From assembly GCF_004005845.1 (NCBI RefSeq), contig NZ_SADE01000003.1, positions 620,001-684,000 on the forward strand: DNA of 64,000 bases. Reading direction: 5' to 3'. Below are positions 29,720 to 39,371 of the stretch, one piece after another (positions within the stretch are counted from its first letter, which is position 1; every line of letters starts with the position of its first letter). The stretch is from Hwanghaeella grinnelliae. Lineage in GTDB: Bacteria; Pseudomonadota; Alphaproteobacteria; UBA8366; Aestuariispiraceae. The position numbers and the translations under genes were made by a program. The notes beneath the pieces were generated by a model. The model had not been told where the DNA came from. It saw nothing but the letters and a program-made list of their open reading frames with translations, and searched no databases.

Positions 29720-32700
29720 TTATGCATTTCCTTGAACGTTGAAAATATCGTCCGTTTGATCGTCTTGGACGGATTGGATGAACGCCACATCGACCGGCGC
29801 CGCATTGGCGATGCTTTCCGCTGACCCGTCGGACGCCACAACGGCGTCTTCCAACGCACTGGCCAAAGCTTCGAATGTTGCGTTCGAATCCGCTTGCAGG
29901 AGGTCCGCCAAGCTTGCGGACTTATCATCGGTTTCTGCAACGCGCTGAAAGATATCGGTTAGATCGAATTCGATGGTCTGATCCCCAAAGTCGATCTTCA
30001 GGTTTTCTATCGCGAAGTCCTCGCCGTCGAACATGTCGTTGATCAAGATGTTGCTGGTCGACCCTTCGCGACCGGTACTGATCGCGAAATTGTCGTCGCC
30101 AAAAAGGAAACCCTCATCCACGGTGAAGAGGATATCACCCAGGTCGAGTGCCGGTTCGGCCCCAAACTGATTGATGTTGAACAGGATCGTGTCTGTCCCG
30201 GTCTCCCCGGTATCGGTGATGATGTCCATCCCTTCGCCTTGGTAGAAGACATAGGTGTCGGACCCGTCACCGCCTGAGATGTTATCGACACCGAAGCCGG
30301 AAACGAAGATATCGTCTCCATCGCCGCCACGCGTTTCCGCCGCGCCGGCGGAGCCGAAGAAGCCGCCAAAGTCCTCTACGTCGAAGCCTTTGACCAGGGC
30401 GTCGAACTCCTCATCGTTCGGAAGGAAACCTTCGAACAGTCCGGTTGAGAATTCGTCCAACAAGTCGTTGAAGGCGTCGGTGATATAAGTCCCGGCATCG
30501 TCGAAACTGCCCTCCACGGCCTTGCCCGCGTTGGCGAGATCTCCGTCCGGATCAAGGAATGTATCCTGCAGCTTGCTGTCGATGCTGGCGAACATTTCAG
30601 AGATCTCGTCGCCCAACCCGGAAATCGTATCCGTGATTGTGTCGTTGAAGGCGTCCAGGAATGTGTCGATCGCCCCCTCGAACGTCTCGAAGGCAACGGT
30701 CAAATAGTCAGCGAACTCGGTGAAGATCCCGTAACCGATTTCCAGGAACAAGTCGTTCCCGGCATCGCCATCCGACGACGCCGTACCGCCGAGGTTGACG
30801 AGCACATCATCCCCTTCACCACCAAGCAGGACAGCTCCGCCCGCCATGTTGACCAGAAAATCATCGCCATCGCCGGCATAGACGAAACTGCCAAGCCCAC
30901 CGGTGTAGACATTATCATTGCCGTGCCCGGTGAAGATCAAACTGGCCGCGCCGGTCGCAACAACCGTATCGTTCCCGGCATCCTTGCTGGTATTCAGCAG
31001 ATCATCCAACTGTTGCAGGTAGCCGCCGTCGGCGGACTGATCCGTGAACAGTTCCGTATAGAGATCCTGCGCCGCCGTCGCGACGCCGGTAACGGTGTCA
31101 CCCACGAGGCTGGCCAGCGTTTTAACAGCCGCGCTCCTTATGCCGCCGGAGAAATCCGTGCTGACGATGCTGCCGAGTCCCGCGGAAATCACCGTGTCGT
31201 CTCCGGCCCCGCCCATCATCCAGTTAGCGGCGCCGAAACCGACAAGCACGTCGTTTCCATAGTCGCCGTTGATAATGTTCATCGCGCCGATACCGACGAC
31301 GAGGTCGGCCCCCGACCCACCGCTGAGGTTGTTCTGCACCCCAACGGCGACGATTTGATCGTCCCCTTGCATACCGAGCACTGTGGACGATTTCCCTACG
31401 GTGACGATGGTGTCGTCCCGTATTTCAAAGTCATTACGCGTGTATTCGATACCGGCAGCTTCAGCCTGTGCGCGCCGCTCATCGGATTCGTCATAGGTAC
31501 CCGCAAAACGGCCCAGGTCTTTCGAAGGGTCGCCGCCATCTGCGCCGAATAGGTTGCCCAACGTGTTTTTTGCGAAATCACCCAAGGCAACCAAGTCGAA
31601 TTGATCGCCCAGGATGATGTTTTTCGCCCCAACGGCGACGATCGTATCGTCGCCCTGTCCGCCGGAAACGATGTTCATTTCACCGACGGTCAGGACCACG
31701 TCGTTGCCATCGCCCGCAAGCGAGATATTCATCGACGGGATTGTGGTCTCACCACCCGAAAACGGTAGACCCAGGACATACATCGACTTTTGAAATGTGG
31801 ACTTGTCTGCCCATGATTTCTCAGTGGATAGAACCGACCCTTTCAAACCGACATTCAGGTTTGTGATGAAATCGTCACCCGCGCCGGTAACCGCTAGATT
31901 GGCTCCGAGTAATTGGGCGAGCCCGCCCGCCGATGTGAACAACCCGCCAAGGCCGTTGAGGTTCGGCGACAGGATCGACGCCGGGGTGGAGAGAATCCCC
32001 CCGATCATGAAGACACTGTCGTTGCCCGCGTCGGTGATCGCCACATTTGTTTGACCGACCGCCAGGATGTCGTCGTTACCGGCGCCGGTCGCAAGGACGT
32101 TCGCGCCCCCGGCCACCATGACGAGGTCGTCGCCTTCTTCCGCCACAACCACGTTCGCGCCGCCAAGCCCGATTACGACGTTGTCGCCGCCGCCGGCATG
32201 AATGAACTGCCCCGCGGCCGCGGAGTAGACCTGGTCGTCGCCGGCGCCAGTCGAAACCCCGCTGGCCAAGCCAACCAGATAGAGCGTGTCGTTGCCCTCA
32301 CCGGAATCGATATAGGAGCCGGCCGCCGCCGCGTGGATTGTGTCATTGCCGTCGCCGGTATCGATGCGCGCGCCGAAATTGGCGGCATAAACCACATCAT
32401 CCCCGCTGCCGGCCACGATATTCGCACCGGCAGCCAGGACATGGATTGTGTCGTTGCCGCTGCCGCCCAGGACATTCGCGCCGGTCGCGGTCAGATTAAT
32501 GATGTCGTCGCCGCTACCAGCGTCCAAATGCACGCCGACGGCACCGATCCATGCCGTATCGTTGCCGGAGCCCAATTTGACGTTTGCACCGACCGCCCCC
32601 ACGGTGACGGTGTCGTTGCCGGCACCGGAATCCACATCGGCACCCAGGGAATAGACGTCGATTTCGTCGTCACCGCCATACGTGTAGACGGACGCGTACG

Positions 32701-34588
32701 CGCCGTACGTTGAGACCTTGTCCCGGGAGGAGCCGTAGATATCAATATCCACATTCGCGCCATCCGCATCGACGTTGGTTCTACCGCCAACCCCGCCGTG
32801 TATCTGAACGCTTGTATCAAAGGAAAAACCGGCATCAACATTGATTCTGCTGTCATCGCCCGCCGTGATGGCGATATCCGACGTTCCGCCACCGGACGTA
32901 TCGACATCGATCGTGCTGCGGGCCCCGGAGACGACTTCGATGTCGTTCCCCTCGATTCCTAAGACGTCGGAGTCGATCTGAATGGTGTTGTCTGCGCCTG
33001 AAAGCTTGACCGTCGCGTCCTCGACGGAATCGTCACCCCAGCCCAGTTGAACGATGTTGTTGCCCTGTCGGTCCGCGTTGTAGGCCGTTCCGTCGATATA
33101 GACATCATCTGCATCCTCGATCCAAATCCGGCTGTCTTCCAGATTGGACATGTTCAGGGAGACATCGAAGGCATCGTCTATGTTGACGTTCTGATAGCGG
33201 GATTGCCCGCGGACGGTCAGGGAAACATCGTCTGCGTCGTCTATATCGAATGTATTGTACCAGCCCGCCGTCGCGATCGAGACGTCGTCTATATCTTCCA
33301 GGCGGAAGGTGTTGGCGCCTTCGGACGTGTTGATACGAACATCGTCCGCATCCGTAACCGTTACGTCATTGTGGAAGGAGTAGGCCTTGTCCCCCAATTC
33401 AAGACGCACGTCGTCGGCGTCGTTGATATCGATCTTGTTGTCACCGCCATAGATATTGAGGTCGATATCATCGGTGTCATCCAAGGTCAGGGTATTGCCG
33501 CCGGCGTCGATGTCGATCCAGGTATAGTCGGAATCGACGATGCGGATATCGTTGCCGCCCTCTGCCCCGTTGAAGTTCAGGCGGACGGACTCCTCTGAGA
33601 AGTCGTCTCCCTCCAACGTCTTCTGGTTCATGTCGATATTGACGCGGTTGTTGCCGTCATGGATCGTCGCATCGACGCTGTCGGCATCCCAGACCTTCAG
33701 ATAATTGCCGCCGTCACCACCGAAATTTACCCGCACGTCGTCCGCGTACCAAATGTCGACGTGGTTTTCACCCCAGCTGAAATCCACCTCCACGTTATCG
33801 TTATGGCCCGCATAGAGCGTGTTACCGGAGCCGGTGGCGTACACACTGACATCCAGGGAATCATATACTTCGATCTTGTTATTCGAATTGCCGTACTGGT
33901 CCATCTGGACCCGTACATCGTCGGAGTTCTTTACGTAAAAACGTCCGTTCCCCGCATCGGTATCGATCCAGACGTCGTCGGCATCGCGGACCTCGACATC
34001 GTCATACCCGCGTCCGCCCTGGAAATTGAGATTGACCGAGTTCTCGCGGGTATAGTCGCCATCCCAAAAATCCTGCTGCATATCGATGCGGACCGTGTTC
34101 CCACCGCCCCAAATTTCGGCGTTGACCGTATCCGCGCCTTTGATATCGACCCAGTTGTCGCCGGACCCGCCCAGATGGAGCGCCCCTATATCGTCGGCAT
34201 CGTAGATATTGACGGAATTTGCGCCCCAATCGGTCCAGATATCGACATCGTCGACATCCTGGAACCGCATCCAATTGCCGCCGCCAGTGGCATAGAAGCT
34301 GATATCGTCAGCGTCATAGACCTGGACGCTATTGTTGGAATTACCGTACTGATCAAAATTGAACCGGACGTCATAGGCATCCTCTACCTTGAACCATGAG
34401 CCGCCGGCATCGGTGTCGATCCAAACGTCACTGACATCGGTGATTTGGGCGCTCACGCCGCGGGAATTGTTGAAGTTGACCGAGACATTGCCCCAGTCCT
34501 TGATGCTGGCCCAGCTTGTGTTCCCCAGGGTCTCGTTGAAGTCCGCACCCCAAAAGCGGTCCCAGGAATCCGCGTGGTAGTTTGTCAC
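29720..34588 (-). CDS. Giant RTX-like repeat protein, predicted type I secretion substrate
   Basis: A 1622-residue, very acidic protein without a signal peptide. Residues ~50-540 consist of ~20-residue units centred on DADDV, likely a beta-solenoid. Within them a ~151-residue block is tandemly repeated (Trp56, Trp207 and Trp357 are equivalent). Residues ~650-860 are regular 18-residue units of the type GSGNDTIxVxAxGANIxx. Less regular GxGxD units run to ~1280, then a helical segment (~1285-1400), two canonical RTX nonapeptide rows at ~1420-1460 and a hemolysin-type domain ending FDLTDIFQ. The last ~60 residues (Ala/Asp/Val-rich, no Cys) fit a C-terminal type I signal. It starts with GTG (GGAG seven bases upstream). 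It is the first gene of the secretion operon; the role may be adhesion, matrix or S-layer-like. Confidence 0.92.
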   Translation of the reverse strand: MTNYHADSWDRFWGADFNETLGNTSWASIKDWGNVSVNFNNSRGVSAQITDVSDVWIDTDAGGSWFKVEDAYDVRFNFDQYGNSNNSVQVYDADDISFYATGGGNWMRFQDVDDVDIWTDWGANSVNIYDADDIGALHLGGSGDNWVDIKGADTVNAEIWGGGNTVRIDMQQDFWDGDYTRENSVNLNFQGGRGYDDVEVRDADDVWIDTDAGNGRFYVKNSDDVRVQMDQYGNSNNKIEVYDSLDVSVYATGSGNTLYAGHNDNVEVDFSWGENHVDIWYADDVRVNFGGDGGNYLKVWDADSVDATIHDGNNRVNIDMNQKTLEGDDFSEESVRLNFNGAEGGNDIRIVDSDYTWIDIDAGGNTLTLDDTDDIDLNIYGGDNKIDINDADDVRLELGDKAYSFHNDVTVTDADDVRINTSEGANTFRLEDIDDVSIATAGWYNTFDIDDADDVSLTVRGQSRYQNVNIDDAFDVSLNMSNLEDSRIWIEDADDVYIDGTAYNADRQGNNIVQLGWGDDSVEDATVKLSGADNTIQIDSDVLGIEGNDIEVVSGARSTIDVDTSGGGTSDIAITAGDDSRINVDAGFSFDTSVQIHGGVGGRTNVDADGANVDIDIYGSSRDKVSTYGAYASVYTYGGDDEIDVYSLGADVDSGAGNDTVTVGAVGANVKLGSGNDTAWIGAVGVHLDAGSGDDIINLTATGANVLGGSGNDTIHVLAAGANIVAGSGDDVVYAANFGARIDTGDGNDTIHAAAAGSYIDSGEGNDTLYLVGLASGVSTGAGDDQVYSAAAGQFIHAGGGDNVVIGLGGANVVVAEEGDDLVMVAGGANVLATGAGNDDILAVGQTNVAITDAGNDSVFMIGGILSTPASILSPNLNGLGGLFTSAGGLAQLLGANLAVTGAGDDFITNLNVGLKGSVLSTEKSWADKSTFQKSMYVLGLPFSGGETTIPSMNISLAGDGNDVVLTVGEMNIVSGGQGDDTIVAVGAKNIILGDQFDLVALGDFAKNTLGNLFGADGGDPSKDLGRFAGTYDESDERRAQAEAAGIEYTRNDFEIRDDTIVTVGKSSTVLGMQGDDQIVAVGVQNNLSGGSGADLVVGIGAMNIINGDYGNDVLVGFGAANWMMGGAGDDTVISAGLGSIVSTDFSGGIRSAAVKTLASLVGDTVTGVATAAQDLYTELFTDQSADGGYLQQLDDLLNTSKDAGNDTVVATGAASLIFTGHGNDNVYTGGLGSFVYAGDGDDFLVNMAGGAVLLGGEGDDVLVNLGGTASSDGDAGNDLFLEIGYGIFTEFADYLTVAFETFEGAIDTFLDAFNDTITDTISGLGDEISEMFASIDSKLQDTFLDPDGDLANAGKAVEGSFDDAGTYITDAFNDLLDEFSTGLFEGFLPNDEEFDALVKGFDVEDFGGFFGSAGAAETRGGDGDDIFVSGFGVDNISGGDGSDTYVFYQGEGMDIITDTGETGTDTILFNINQFGAEPALDLGDILFTVDEGFLFGDDNFAISTGREGSTSNILINDMFDGEDFAIENLKIDFGDQTIEFDLTDIFQRVAETDDKSASLADLLQADSNATFEALASALEDAVVASDGSAESIANAAPVDVAFIQSVQDDQTDDIFNVQGNA
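32009..32635 (-). repeat. 54-bp-period RTX-like coding repeats
   Basis: About eleven consecutive 18-residue units encode alternating rows: one carries GxGxD (GSGNDT, GSGDD, GDGNDT, GEGNDT, GAGDD) and the other is calcium-motif-free and Ala/Gly-rich (AVGANV, AAGANI, NFGARI). Canonical RTX has a calcium motif in every nine residues, so this is a half-loaded variant. Confidence 0.8.
33524..34426 (-). repeat. Tandem ~450-bp coding repeat in the giant protein gene
   Basis: Two adjacent blocks encode residues 55-205 (33974-34426) and 206-355 (33524-33973). Both begin VWIDTDAG, continue with DVR.. and DQYGNSNN, and share the order ATG-GN, WG-N-V-IY-ADD, NTVRIDM/NRVNIDM and ENSVNLNF/EESVRLNF. A third, shorter and more diverged copy begins at residue 356 (TWIDIDAGGN). 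The period is 150-151 residues. Confidence 0.85.
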
Positions 34589-34953
34589 CTTATGTCTCCT
34601 GCGCGTGTCGTCACGGGCGTTTGATCCGTACTAGGCGACGATGCACGGGATCGGTGGCCCGGCTCTTCGTGATATACGTCAACCTTTTGCGACAGAATTC
34701 AGACCCGAACAGTCACATCCCTTGCCCGTGTTCCGCAGCAGATGCGGAACAAAAGATGCGACCGCCCTCCTTCGGCGAAAACTTCGGGCCGGAGATTACT
34801 CAAATAGCCGGAATAACGAACATATTTCCGACAAGTTGACCGATATGCGCGCAAAGTTGTCCCCTTCGTGACCGCTTTCGCCTTTCTCGATCTGGGCAAG
34901 CCGGTACACTCACAGCAGGAAACAGCCGCACAATTCGACTCGGGTTGAGGCAT
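34589..34953. promoter_or_regulatory. Divergent control region of the secretion operon and its regulator
   Basis: This 365-base region separates the two divergent starts. It contains a perfect 9-bp inverted repeat, TGTTCCGCA-GCAGA-TGCGGAACA, at 34729-34751, which has no T-run on either side and so looks like an operator rather than a terminator. An imperfect dyad (CGGAATA ... TATTTCCG) lies near 34809-34830. No single promoter pair stood out on either strand. Confidence 0.5.
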
Positions 34954-36735
34954 ATGAATAGCGTCATGTTGCGCCCCATCCCGGTCGCGATCGCCGTAAG
35001 CTTGCTGGTTTTGATCGGCTTTTGGGCCGTTGAAGGAAAAAGTGAGCAGTCACCCCCACTGTGCGGGCAGTCTATTGCCGAAACACCGACGGCGACTGTC
35101 TTCGACCATAACTCGGTACAGGAGTTGCTTTTCCTCCGTGCCGACTTTCTGCTTGATACGAGCGGGGCGGAACGGCCCGACGACCTTGACGGCAAAGATT
35201 TCCTTAAGTCACCCTGCCTCGACCGTTATCCGGCCCCGGCACCGGGAGCAGCGCTTTGGCTCCGATTCAGTATCCAAAACGACACGAACACGGCGCGCGA
35301 CTGGCGGATCGGCTTCAGCGAATATCTTTACGGTTCGACAATTCTTTACCGTGACGATCCGCAATCCGAACCGCTAGCGGCTGCGGGCCGAAGCGTTCCA
35401 CGGCAGGAACGGACATTCATCAGCCTCCGCCCTCAGCTTCCCCTCTCACTCGCGGCGGGTGAAAAACGGACCTACTATCTGCGGATCGCCGAAACCTGGG
35501 ATGTGGCCGTTACTCCCTACGTCATGAGTCCGGCCACAGCATATACCCAGAACGAATTCGCCAGCCTGGTATCTGCTCTTTTCCTAGGGTTTCTGGCAGC
35601 TACGCTCGTCATCAGCCTGGTGCTGTTCCGGCATGCGGACGTTACCAACTACCAATTCTATTCCCTTTACGTCATCAGCATGCTGGTTTCCTCCCTGCTC
35701 TACGATGGATGGTTCCACCATTTGACGGAGTCCGGCTTGGATTTTGTTCTGATGGTGCGGGCGATCGAGGCGCTCTTTGCGCTTTGCGCTGTCGGATATG
35801 TTCTGTTCTGCCAAAACATCCTGACCTTGACCACGGATCGGCCCAAATGGCCGCGATTTTTCTCGTTAGGCCTTGGTGCCCTCACGGTCAGCGCGGTCTT
35901 TGCCGTCCTCGATCCTTGGATTTTCGACCTGCCACTCACTCTCGTCATCCTGTTCCTGCAACTCGGGGTACTGGTAGCGGCCGTCATGCGCATCAAGGAC
36001 GGTATTCCGGAAGCTAAACCCGTCGCCGCTTCAGCGGCTTCCCTGTTTATCCTGATCACAATTGGGCACATTCCTTATATATTGACGTTCCACCTGGACA
36101 CAGCGGACGCGTCCACAAAACTCGCTTTTGAACAAATGAGCGAAGTGGCCTTTTATGCAGCCGTGTTGGGTGAAGCTATTTTCATGGGGATCGCGATCGC
36201 GGTGCGGGTCAACTCCCTGCAAGCGCAACGGCTTGCCGCAACGGCTGAGGCAAACGCGCTCAAGCACGAAGCCCAGGCAATAAGAGCAACCCTCGACGAG
36301 GCCAGAAGAGTGTCCGGAAGCCGTATCGCGGCATTGGAAACACGCTTGATAGAAACCGCGAACGATACGGAAAAAGTGTCGTTGGCCCCGGCGGATAGCC
36401 GCTTCCTCGACTGGGCCAAGGAGCTGGTGCAAGCAAATATCGGCGATCCCGCCTTCGGAGTCCGTCAGCTTTCGGCCGCCTTGGGTACCAGTGAGAAGAC
36501 ATTGGGGCGGCGGTTGAAACAGTCCCTCGGTCTGACCCCGGTCGCCTTTATCCGGCAAGAGCGCCTGAACCGTGCGCGGGACATGCTCTTGATCCGGCAA
36601 TTCAATACAGTGGCAGAGACCGCACATGCGGTCGGCTTTTCCAGCACGGGCCATTTCGCAAAACTATATCGCGAGGCATTTGGTGAGACGCCAAATGCGA
36701 CGCTTCGCGCGGCAATACGGGACCATCAAGACTAA
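34954..36735 (+). CDS. 7TMR-DISM sensor fused to AraC-type DNA-binding domain
   Basis: A 593-residue membrane regulator (numbers are from the first in-frame codon, a TTG at 34945). Residues ~12-30 are a signal/anchor. A periplasmic 7TMR-DISMED2-like beta domain covers ~45-195 (LWLRFSIQNDT, WRIGFSEYLYGSTILYRD). Seven hydrophobic helices lie at ~205-422, then a coiled coil at ~425-470, then an AraC/XylS two-helix-turn-helix domain at ~487-590 (FGVRQLSAALGTSEKTLGRRLKQSLGLTPVAFIRQERLNRAR and AHAVGFSSTGHFAKLYREAFGETP). 7TMR-DISM modules usually carry kinase or GGDEF outputs; an AraC output makes it a one-component membrane-bound regulator. It likely controls the divergent secretion operon. The start is uncertain; the ATG at 34954 is preferred over the TTG. 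Confidence 0.85.
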   Translation: MNSVMLRPIPVAIAVSLLVLIGFWAVEGKSEQSPPLCGQSIAETPTATVFDHNSVQELLFLRADFLLDTSGAERPDDLDGKDFLKSPCLDRYPAPAPGAALWLRFSIQNDTNTARDWRIGFSEYLYGSTILYRDDPQSEPLAAAGRSVPRQERTFISLRPQLPLSLAAGEKRTYYLRIAETWDVAVTPYVMSPATAYTQNEFASLVSALFLGFLAATLVISLVLFRHADVTNYQFYSLYVISMLVSSLLYDGWFHHLTESGLDFVLMVRAIEALFALCAVGYVLFCQNILTLTTDRPKWPRFFSLGLGALTVSAVFAVLDPWIFDLPLTLVILFLQLGVLVAAVMRIKDGIPEAKPVAASAASLFILITIGHIPYILTFHLDTADASTKLAFEQMSEVAFYAAVLGEAIFMGIAIAVRVNSLQAQRLAATAEANALKHEAQAIRATLDEARRVSGSRIAALETRLIETANDTEKVSLAPADSRFLDWAKELVQANIGDPAFGVRQLSAALGTSEKTLGRRLKQSLGLTPVAFIRQERLNRARDMLLIRQFNTVAETAHAVGFSSTGHFAKLYREAFGETPNATLRAAIRDHQD

Positions 36736-36950
36736 GACGTCGCCCCGAAACGACCAAGTGATTGTGCTGAGGGCGTTCGTTCAGCTTGTTTCAGTGCTAT
36801 GTGGCGGGAAGTGACCGCCTATATACGCGATCCACCATCCTCGTGCGGGCCATCCGGGGATCCTTCGGCCTGGAACAGCGTGCGGTCCATTGAGTAGCGC
36901 CGTGGGATTTTCGCGCGCCGCCAGCGGGGACCTTCAGAAATCCCTGAAAC

Positions 36951-36980
36951 GAAAACGGCGGCGCTCATTAGCGCCGCCGC
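36951..36980 (-). terminator. Rho-independent terminator of glcB
   Basis: On the minus strand a 10-bp GC-rich stem (CGGCGGCGCT / AGCGCCGCCG, loop AATG) is followed by TTTTCGTTT, 24 bases after the glcB stop. The plus-strand side ends CCAGTTTTCG, so it may also stop transcripts from the AraC-type gene. Confidence 0.85.
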
Positions 36981-37003
36981 CAGTTTTCGTACTGGCCGTT
37001 CGA

Positions 37004-39172
37004 TCAGCCGGCCGCCTTCACCTCGCGGCGGCGGCGGTGCAGGATCGGTTCGGTATAACCGCTTGGCTGGTTGATGCCTTCGAAGACCAGCTCGCGCGCG
37101 GACTGAAAAGCAATGCTGGCGTCATAGTCCGGCGCCATATTGCGATAACCCGGGTCGCCCGCATTTTGTCCGTCGACCGCAACAGCCATGCGGCGGAAGG
37201 ATTGATCGATCTGATCGGCGGTACATATGCCGTGCAGCAGCCAATTTGCCAGATGCTGCGCAGAGATACGCAGGGTCGCACGGTCTTCCATCAGGCCGAC
37301 ATCGTTGATGTCCGGCACCTTGGAACAGCCGACGCCCTGATCGACCCAGCGCACCACGTAACCCAGGATTGACTGGCATGAATTGTCCAGCTCCCGCGTG
37401 ACTTCCTCGTCCGACAGGTTGCGCCCTTCCAACATCGGCGGCACCAGCAGGTCCGACAACGCAGCAGGCGTGCGTTGGGCGATTTCCTTCTGCCGTTCAT
37501 GCACGTCTACTTCGTGGTAGTGCAGGGCGTGCAGCGTAGCGGCCGTCGGAGACGGTACCCAGGCTGTGTTAGCGCCCGCCATAGGATGGCCCGATTTGAC
37601 TTCCAGCATCTCGGCCATGGCATCGGGCTTGGCCCACATGCCCTTGCCGATCTGAGCATGCCCGGCGAGCCCCGCCGCCAGACCTATATCGACATTGTTG
37701 TTCTCGTAGGTGCCGAGCCAGACGGCAGATTTCATGTCATTCTTCGGCAGGACCGGCCCGGCCTGCATGGAGGTATGGATCTCATCCCCCGTGCGGTCCA
37801 AGAATCCGGTGTTGATGAAGACCAAACGGTCTTTCACGGCACGAATGCATTCCTTGAGGTTGGCGCTCGTCCGCCGTTCCTCATCCATTACCCCAACCTT
37901 CAGCGTATTCCGCTCAAGACCGAGCACATCTTCCACCCGGTCGAAGAGCGTGTTGGTGAAGGCAGCTTCCTCAGGTCCGTGCATCTTCGGTTTGACGATA
38001 TAAACGCTTCCCGCACGAGAGTTCCGCATGCCAGTGGATTTCTTCAAGTCATGCACTGCACAAAGCGAAGTGATCATGCCGTCCAGGATACCTTCAGGCG
38101 TTTCCTTACCATCTTCACCCAGTACGGCGTCCGTCGTCATCAGATGGCCAACGTTGCGCACAAGCAGCAGGCTGCGCCCCGGCACGGAATAAGTTTCTCC
38201 GTCCGGCCCCGTGAAGTCTCGGTCTGGATTGAGGCGACGGGTCATAGTCTGACCGTTCTTTTCGAAGCTCTCTTCCAGGTCACCCTTCATCAAGCCCAGC
38301 CAGTTCGCATAGACGAGGACCTTGTCCTCGGCATCAACCGCTGCGACCGAATCCTCACAGTCCTGGATTGCCGTCAGGGCCGATTCCAGCACGACGTCTT
38401 CCAGATTTGACGGGCTCTCCGCGCCGATCGGGCTGTCCGGGTTGAACTTCAACTCCACATGCAGACCGTTGTGGCGGAACAGAAGCGACTTCGTCGCTCC
38501 CTCACCCGCATGGCCGACGAACTGGGTGGTATCGGCAAGGCCGGTTTCCGTCCCATCGGCAAGCGTGACGACAACACCGTCCGCGCCCGCAACATAGGAT
38601 TTCGCACCGGCATGCGACCCGCTGCCCAGCGGCACCGCCGTGTCGAGATAGGATGCGGCGCGCGCCACGACTTCCGCGCCACGCTTCGCATTGAAGCCCT
38701 TGCCCGGCGCCAGGTCACCATCCTGCGGCACGGCGTCGGTCCCATAGAGCGCGTCGTAAAGACTGCCCCAGCGCGCATTCGCGGCATTGAGGGCAAACCG
38801 CGCGTTCATGACCGGCACAACAAGCTGCGGTCCCGCCACAGTCGCGATTTCCGGGTCGACATTCGTTGTACCGACCTTGAAATCAGGCCCTTCGGGGACG
38901 AGATATCCGATTTCGCGCAGAAAAGCCTGATAGGCTGCACCGTCGATCGCTTGGCCCTTGCGTGCCTTGTGCCAATCGTCGATCTGCGCCTGCAGGCTGT
39001 CGCGCTTTGCGAGCAGCGCCCTGTTGATCGGGGCGAGATCCGCGAGAATGGCCGCATATCCGGACCAGAAACCGTCCGCATCGACGCCGGTGTCCGGCAA
39101 GGCCTGTTCCTCGATAAAGGCCGCCAAGCCTGAATCAACCTGCAAGTTCGCTCTCGTGACTCGACTATCCAC
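37004..39172 (-). CDS. glcB: Malate synthase G
   Basis: A 722-residue monomeric enzyme that condenses glyoxylate and acetyl-CoA to malate in the glyoxylate bypass or glycolate utilisation. The length is that of the G isoform. Typical segments are [86 protein letters not shown] and the C-terminal [23 protein letters not shown]. The GTG at 39170-39172 gives the standard start and has AGGGG eight bases upstream; an upstream in-frame codon adds a non-homologous tail. No isocitrate lyase is in the window. Confidence 0.97.
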   Translation of the reverse strand: MDSRVTRANLQVDSGLAAFIEEQALPDTGVDADGFWSGYAAILADLAPINRALLAKRDSLQAQIDDWHKARKGQAIDGAAYQAFLREIGYLVPEGPDFKVGTTNVDPEIATVAGPQLVVPVMNARFALNAANARWGSLYDALYGTDAVPQDGDLAPGKGFNAKRGAEVVARAASYLDTAVPLGSGSHAGAKSYVAGADGVVVTLADGTETGLADTTQFVGHAGEGATKSLLFRHNGLHVELKFNPDSPIGAESPSNLEDVVLESALTAIQDCEDSVAAVDAEDKVLVYANWLGLMKGDLEESFEKNGQTMTRRLNPDRDFTGPDGETYSVPGRSLLLVRNVGHLMTTDAVLGEDGKETPEGILDGMITSLCAVHDLKKSTGMRNSRAGSVYIVKPKMHGPEEAAFTNTLFDRVEDVLGLERNTLKVGVMDEERRTSANLKECIRAVKDRLVFINTGFLDRTGDEIHTSMQAGPVLPKNDMKSAVWLGTYENNNVDIGLAAGLAGHAQIGKGMWAKPDAMAEMLEVKSGHPMAGANTAWVPSPTAATLHALHYHEVDVHERQKEIAQRTPAALSDLLVPPMLEGRNLSDEEVTRELDNSCQSILGYVVRWVDQGVGCSKVPDINDVGLMEDRATLRISAQHLANWLLHGICTADQIDQSFRRMAVAVDGQNAGDPGYRNMAPDYDASIAFQSARELVFEGINQPSGYTEPILHRRRREVKAAG

Positions 39173-39371
39173 GCGTTCTTCCCCTCTGACTATTTTTCCA
39201 GCAACGCAGCTCATTGCATATTAAGTATGCCGCACGAGCGAGAGGAATCCACGTCGGGCACGGGTTTTCAAACCGAATTTTTCATTTTGCGCCTAATTCG
39301 ACCATTGCTGACACTTTACGTCACCTTCCGGCGGGCGAGGCTGTGCGGGCCGATTGGTCCGTCAGCCCCAA

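Noticed and set aside
31913-34399. Several long plus-strand frames opposite the giant repeat protein gene
   Set aside because: Their repeats (for example VVAxAGxD, VxGIxDxD) are simply the reverse complement of the DADDV and GxGxD codon repeats; none has a ribosome site or a family match.
32009-34426. Direct repeats considered as a CRISPR array or intergenic satellite
   Set aside because: The repeats keep one open reading frame, have periods of 54 and about 453 bases that are multiples of three, and vary mostly at synonymous or conservative positions; there are no spacers or cas genes.
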